The position numbers and the translations under genes are program-made. This document shows positions 61,035 to 64,000 of a stretch of DNA of 64,000 nt, piece by piece. The DNA is from Candidatus Protochlamydia sp. GTDB taxonomy: Bacteria > Chlamydiota > Chlamydiia > Chlamydiales > Parachlamydiaceae. A model generated the notes under the pieces. The model saw only the letters and a list, made by a program, of their open reading frames with translations. It was not told where the DNA came from and did no database searches. Location of the stretch: assembly GCA_013695355.1 (NCBI GenBank), contig JACDAQ010000006.1:113960-177959 (forward strand), written 5' to 3'. Position 1 is the first letter of the stretch; each line of letters starts with the position of its first letter.

Positions 61035-61763
61035 TTACACTAATACAAGTTCTTCCTGATTTATTGGTACTTCCACACTATTTTCAGTCTGACGTTGAAA
61101 AACATCCATTGCAATTTTAGCCATAGCATTTCCAGCAACCACTCCTCCCAAAATAGGTAGCAAACTGATAGCAACATAGGGAGTACAATAAATTGTTCCT
61201 AGTACAATCGCATCCAGGGCAGCGGCTGTAGAAACAACAGCGTCAGTTGTGCTTAAATATTGCGGGCCAAATTCTGCGTTATCGGCATAGGGATTAAATT
61301 CATCTTTGATATACTTATCTACAAGATTTTTAAATTCTACTCTTGCAATAAATGAAACGATAAACCCGGCAATAAATAGCTCTGGAGCAAAATATAGAGT
61401 TGCACAGCTTGCTCCCGCAACAGCAAAGGTAAACGAGTAGTCGTATAGGAAGTTGCAGATTTTTTTTGCGGTCGCATCCATTCCAATTTTCGCCTTTTCA
61501 GCTCCTGCATTGATACCATTTTCTACTTCACGTACACATCTTTGCGCTTCAGCTTTGACATTGGACTTCATTTCTTGCATTTTGTCAATGCTCGATTCAA
61601 TGCCATTTGCAATTGCATCTTTACATCTAGTCATTGCGTTTCTTACGGCTGTATCGATTGCGTTCAATTCCATCTTTCCTTGAGCGATTGTACTATGAAT
61701 CGAATCGTTACAAGAATTGACTCTGCAATTGAAAGAATTGCCAGCCTGAGAAATATAATTCAT
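61035..61763 (-). CDS. Membrane protein with amphipathic N-terminus, candidate Inc-like protein
   Basis: The 242-residue product has a long helical, charged N-terminal region (ESSIDKMQEMKSNVKAEAQR, CVREVENGINAGAEKAKIGM) without a signal peptide. Two hydrophobic pairs follow: FTFAVAGASCATLYFAPELF with IAGFIVSFIARVEF, and AVVSTAAALDAIVLGTIY with VAISLLPILGGVVAGNAMA. It ends in an acidic tail. AGAGGT lies 7 bases before the ATG. No family recognised; paired hairpins plus coiled-coil is the layout of chlamydial inclusion-membrane proteins. It has its own terminator and an AT-rich upstream region. Confidence 0.6.
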   Translation of the reverse strand: MNYISQAGNSFNCRVNSCNDSIHSTIAQGKMELNAIDTAVRNAMTRCKDAIANGIESSIDKMQEMKSNVKAEAQRCVREVENGINAGAEKAKIGMDATAKKICNFLYDYSFTFAVAGASCATLYFAPELFIAGFIVSFIARVEFKNLVDKYIKDEFNPYADNAEFGPQYLSTTDAVVSTAAALDAIVLGTIYCTPYVAISLLPILGGVVAGNAMAKIAMDVFQRQTENSVEVPINQEELVLV

Positions 61764-61916
61764 GCTATTACCTCTTTTATTAAAAAATTTTTATTATAAT
61801 AATAATTATAATTGTATATATGATTAAAGTAAATATAAATATAAAACAATTTTGTTTAAATACTATTAAGTTTTTATTAAATGCGTAAATAATTAGCAAT
61901 TTTAAGGTAAATTTTG

Positions 61917-61945
61917 TTGCGATTTTGAACCTGGTGAGATAAACT
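61917..61945 (+). promoter_or_regulatory. Sigma-70-type promoter of trxB
   Basis: TTGCGA (61917-61922), 17-base spacer, TAAACT (61940-61945), followed by GAGGAG and the ATG at 61969. Confidence 0.5.
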
Positions 61946-61968
61946 TATTCCTTTTAGACGAGGAGAAA

Positions 61969-62931
61969 ATGGAAAAAGAATTGATAAAATGTAAATTATT
62001 GATCATTGGATCTGGTCCCGCGGGCTATACAGCAGCAATTTATGCAGCTCGCGCTAATCTTGAGCCGGTTTTATTTGAAGGTTTTTATTCGGGCCCGGCT
62101 GGAGGACAATTGATGACGACAACTGAAGTAGAGAACTACCCTGGATTTCCAGATGGAGTGACAGGCCCTGATTTGGTCGAACGCTTCAGGCAGCAAGCCT
62201 TGCGTTTTGGTACAACTATATTAAGTGAAGATGTTGAAGATGTTGAATTGAAAAGCTTTCCATTCATTATAAAAGGAAGAAAGACTCACTATCAGGCTCA
62301 ATCGGTAATTATTGCGACTGGGGCTATGGCAAAACGGTTAGAAATACCAGGGGCTGGTGAAGGAGAGTTTTGGCAAAAAGGCGTGACAGCTTGTGCAGTG
62401 TGCGATGGCGCGGCTCCGATCTTTCGCAATAAGCCTCTTTTTGTCATTGGCGGTGGAGATTCAGCTGTTGAAGAAGCGACATTTTTGACGAAATTTGGCA
62501 GCCGTGTTTATATCGTCCATCGTAGGGATAAGTTACGTGCCTCTAAAATAATGCAGGAAAGGGCTTTAAACCATCCAAAAATTGAAATCTTATGGGATTC
62601 TGAAGTTATAAATGTCGCAGGGGACAATATAGTTAAAACAGTCACAATAAAAAATCTCAAAACGAACCAAGAGCAGGAGCATGCGGCCGGCGGCCTTTTT
62701 TTTGCGATTGGGCATACTCCCAATACGGCCTTTTTAAAAGGGCAGCTTGAGGTCCATCCGAATGGCTACATTAAAGTTATCAAAGGCACGCAAACTAGCA
62801 TTGATGGGGTATTTGCGGCTGGGGATGTACAGGATTTCGAATACCGTCAGGCCATCACAGCGGCTGGAAGCGGATGCATGGCCTCATTAGATGCAGAGAA
62901 ATGGCTGGCTTTAAAGGGAATGGACACCTGA
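61969..62931 (+). CDS. trxB: Thioredoxin-disulfide reductase
   Basis: An FAD enzyme that reduces thioredoxin with NADPH. The 320 residues have the FAD motif [20 protein letters not shown], the redox centre ACAVCDGA (Cys142 and Cys145), the NADPH motif [15 protein letters not shown] and the C-terminal [20 protein letters not shown]. The start has GAGGAG upstream. All functional residues are intact. Confidence 0.96.
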   Translation: MEKELIKCKLLIIGSGPAGYTAAIYAARANLEPVLFEGFYSGPAGGQLMTTTEVENYPGFPDGVTGPDLVERFRQQALRFGTTILSEDVEDVELKSFPFIIKGRKTHYQAQSVIIATGAMAKRLEIPGAGEGEFWQKGVTACAVCDGAAPIFRNKPLFVIGGGDSAVEEATFLTKFGSRVYIVHRRDKLRASKIMQERALNHPKIEILWDSEVINVAGDNIVKTVTIKNLKTNQEQEHAAGGLFFAIGHTPNTAFLKGQLEVHPNGYIKVIKGTQTSIDGVFAAGDVQDFEYRQAITAAGSGCMASLDAEKWLALKGMDT

Positions 62932-62936
62932 TAAGG

Positions 62937-63746
62937 ATGATCAATCGGATTTTATTAATTCTATTGTTTTTTCCCTGGTGTGTCAATTCAGTAGAATATG
63001 AGCCTTGGATTGGGAGCTATTTTGAATTTGAATGGCGCACAGTCCTACGCTTTCAAAAGTTTGATCATTTAGCCTGTCCAAATTCTTTGTGTAAGTACCG
63101 TTCAAATGACCTTTTTCTAAGCACTAGTTTAAGCGTAGCGGTAAAGCCCCAATTTTCACTTGAGTTAGAGGCTGTAGCGGCAAGCACCCGCCGTCAGAGC
63201 GGGGGGATTGATCACATCAGAATAAACGGGCGGTATGTCTGGTTGGATGACATCGCTGGGGATCCTTTGACACTTACATTTGGGGGAGGATTCATCCAGG
63301 GCTTCAATCGGAGCTTCAAAGATAAAAGCTCATTTCACCATGGACATAGTGAAGTAGAATTATTTTTATCAGCCGGCAAAGAATGCACGAAAGGGATGCG
63401 CTGGATTTCCCGCGGGTGGGGAATGCTTGGGATAGGCTGTGCTGAAAAAGGTTCTCCCTGGATCAGGTTCAATGCATCATTGGCAAATCAAATTAAAAAA
63501 AATCAGGAAATAGAGGTATTTGCTCGAACCTTATGGGGACTTGGGCATAAGGATCTGGATCCCTCCAGCTTCAATGGATATGGTTCGATTCAGCATCAAT
63601 CGGTTGATATAGGGATCACCTATAGATATTGGATTGAGTTTTTTGGAAGTATTTCTTTAGAATATGCTAAGCGTGTCCATGTGCGTAATTTTCCAGCCGA
63701 GGCTCATCAGCTACGTCTTACTTTGCTTTACACATTTGGGCTTTAA
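62937..63746 (+). CDS. Secreted, possibly outer-membrane beta-barrel protein
   Basis: From the ATG at 62937 the 269-residue protein has a signal peptide (MINRILLILLFFPWCVNS). Alternating beta-type sequence rich in aromatic residues follows (PWIGSYFEFEWRTVLRFQKF, RYVWLDDIAGDPLTLTFGGG, SVDIGITYRYWIEFFGSISL). It ends LRLTLLYTFGL. The pattern and the near-terminal Phe suggest a small barrel. An earlier in-frame start would overlap trxB and lacks similarity to a signal. It follows trxB by 5 bases. Family not recognised. Confidence 0.7.
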   Translation: MINRILLILLFFPWCVNSVEYEPWIGSYFEFEWRTVLRFQKFDHLACPNSLCKYRSNDLFLSTSLSVAVKPQFSLELEAVAASTRRQSGGIDHIRINGRYVWLDDIAGDPLTLTFGGGFIQGFNRSFKDKSSFHHGHSEVELFLSAGKECTKGMRWISRGWGMLGIGCAEKGSPWIRFNASLANQIKKNQEIEVFARTLWGLGHKDLDPSSFNGYGSIQHQSVDIGITYRYWIEFFGSISLEYAKRVHVRNFPAEAHQLRLTLLYTFGL

Positions 63747-63747
63747 G

Positions 63748-63781
63748 CAACCTAATCATCTATATATGAACAGGTTATAAG
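63748..63781. repeat. Hairpin repeat copy after the barrel-like gene
   Basis: AACCTAATCATCTATATATG and AACAGGTTATAAGG, the most diverged copy, just after a stop codon. Confidence 0.65.
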
Positions 63782-63880
63782 GCTACTTCTGCCAGGGGGC
63801 AAATTTTCGGAGTAACGGATATAATTTTTCTTTCAGTATTATCATTCGCCTTAAATGCCTATTTAAGTAGCTTATGCTAA

Positions 63881-64000
63881 TAACCTGAGTTTGGAGTTTT
63901 TTTGCCCTTTCGGCTAGCGTGAAAGCTCTCGCGATTGAATAAATAACTTTGAGGGTCATATTGATTAATATTACCCTCAAAGTTATTTTTCAAGCCCGAG
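63881..64000. mobile_element. 165-bp palindromic MITE-like element, second copy (cut by window end)
   Basis: Identical to 56419-56538 apart from two base differences (TTTGAGGG for TTTGTGGG and AATATTACCC for AATATGACCC). It starts TAACCTGAGTTTGGAGTTTT and stops in the middle of CAAGCCCGAG at the window edge. The near-identity over 7.5 kb separation points to recent copying. Confidence 0.85.

Noticed and set aside
63783..63980. 65-residue minus-strand frame at the right end
   Set aside because: It lies largely inside the palindromic repeat element; coding potential there is incidental.
1..64000. tRNA, rRNA, tmRNA, RNase P RNA or riboswitch
   Set aside because: I looked in all gaps for cloverleaf-like arms with GGTTCGAATCC-type loops and for known conserved RNA cores and saw none. 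A covariance-model scan (tRNAscan-SE, Rfam) would be decisive.

Overview
The window looks like a piece of a Chlamydiales chromosome, most likely from an amoeba-associated ('environmental') relative rather than Chlamydia itself. The main reason is gene order. pdhA-pdhB-pdhC, lpxD, ompH/skp, bamA (omp85), recR, fabH, fabD, fabG and acpP occur in the same relative order and orientation as the Chlamydia trachomatis CT236-CT247 block as I recall it, but with extra genes inserted. Moderately AT-rich DNA, candidate inclusion-membrane-like proteins, a SopB/IpgD-like phosphatase and many intergenic repeats fit an intracellular bacterium with a larger, less reduced genome than Chlamydia.

Layout. 1-4.2 kb: the 3' end of ligA, a lipoprotein Cu/Zn superoxide dismutase, miaB (minus), then rplM-rpsI with a clear promoter and terminator. 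4.2-10.4 kb: an accessory zone with a dead GxxExxY gene between GC-rich inverted repeats, a 1021-residue secreted protein of 11 Ig-like domains, the wreck of a TOTE-type primase/helicase gene, a DUF4160 two-gene module and a Sel1-repeat remnant. 10.4-20.7 kb (all minus): envelope genes, namely azoreductase, YqgE, an MlaD/MlaF/MlaE-type lipid transporter and a TamA-TamB pair. 20.9-23.9 kb: an AAA-ATPase-like/PD-(D/E)XK protein and hemL.

24-32 kb is an AT-rich island of candidate effectors. It holds a large SopB/IpgD-like phosphoinositide phosphatase with a run of ten G near its 5' end, an unknown 485-residue protein with internal repeats, and two paralogous endonuclease/exonuclease/phosphatase (EEP) genes, one intact and one dead, flanking the other two. 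32-36 kb: a ClpP-class/NfeD membrane protease with a second degenerate protease domain, a short NfeD and a FloA-like flotillin. 36-40.6 kb: a TPR-like protein, a small membrane protein, YggS and a dicarboxylate/cation symporter.

41-61 kb is the conserved chlamydial block (pyruvate dehydrogenase E1/E2, envelope biogenesis lpxD-skp-bamA, recR, fatty-acid synthesis). It is interrupted by a three-gene signalling unit (periplasmic binding protein, histidine kinase, receiver-PP2C phosphatase) and by an unknown gene between fabG and acpP. 61-63.8 kb: a candidate Inc-like protein, trxB and a secreted barrel-like protein.

Intergenic DNA carries several families of palindromic repeats: an element of about 165 bp present almost identically at 56.4 kb and at the right edge, a related 106-bp palindrome, a directional repeat of about 100 bp in three copies, and a short hairpin repeat in at least six places, often just after stop codons. 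I saw no rRNA, tRNA, CRISPR array or complete insertion sequence.
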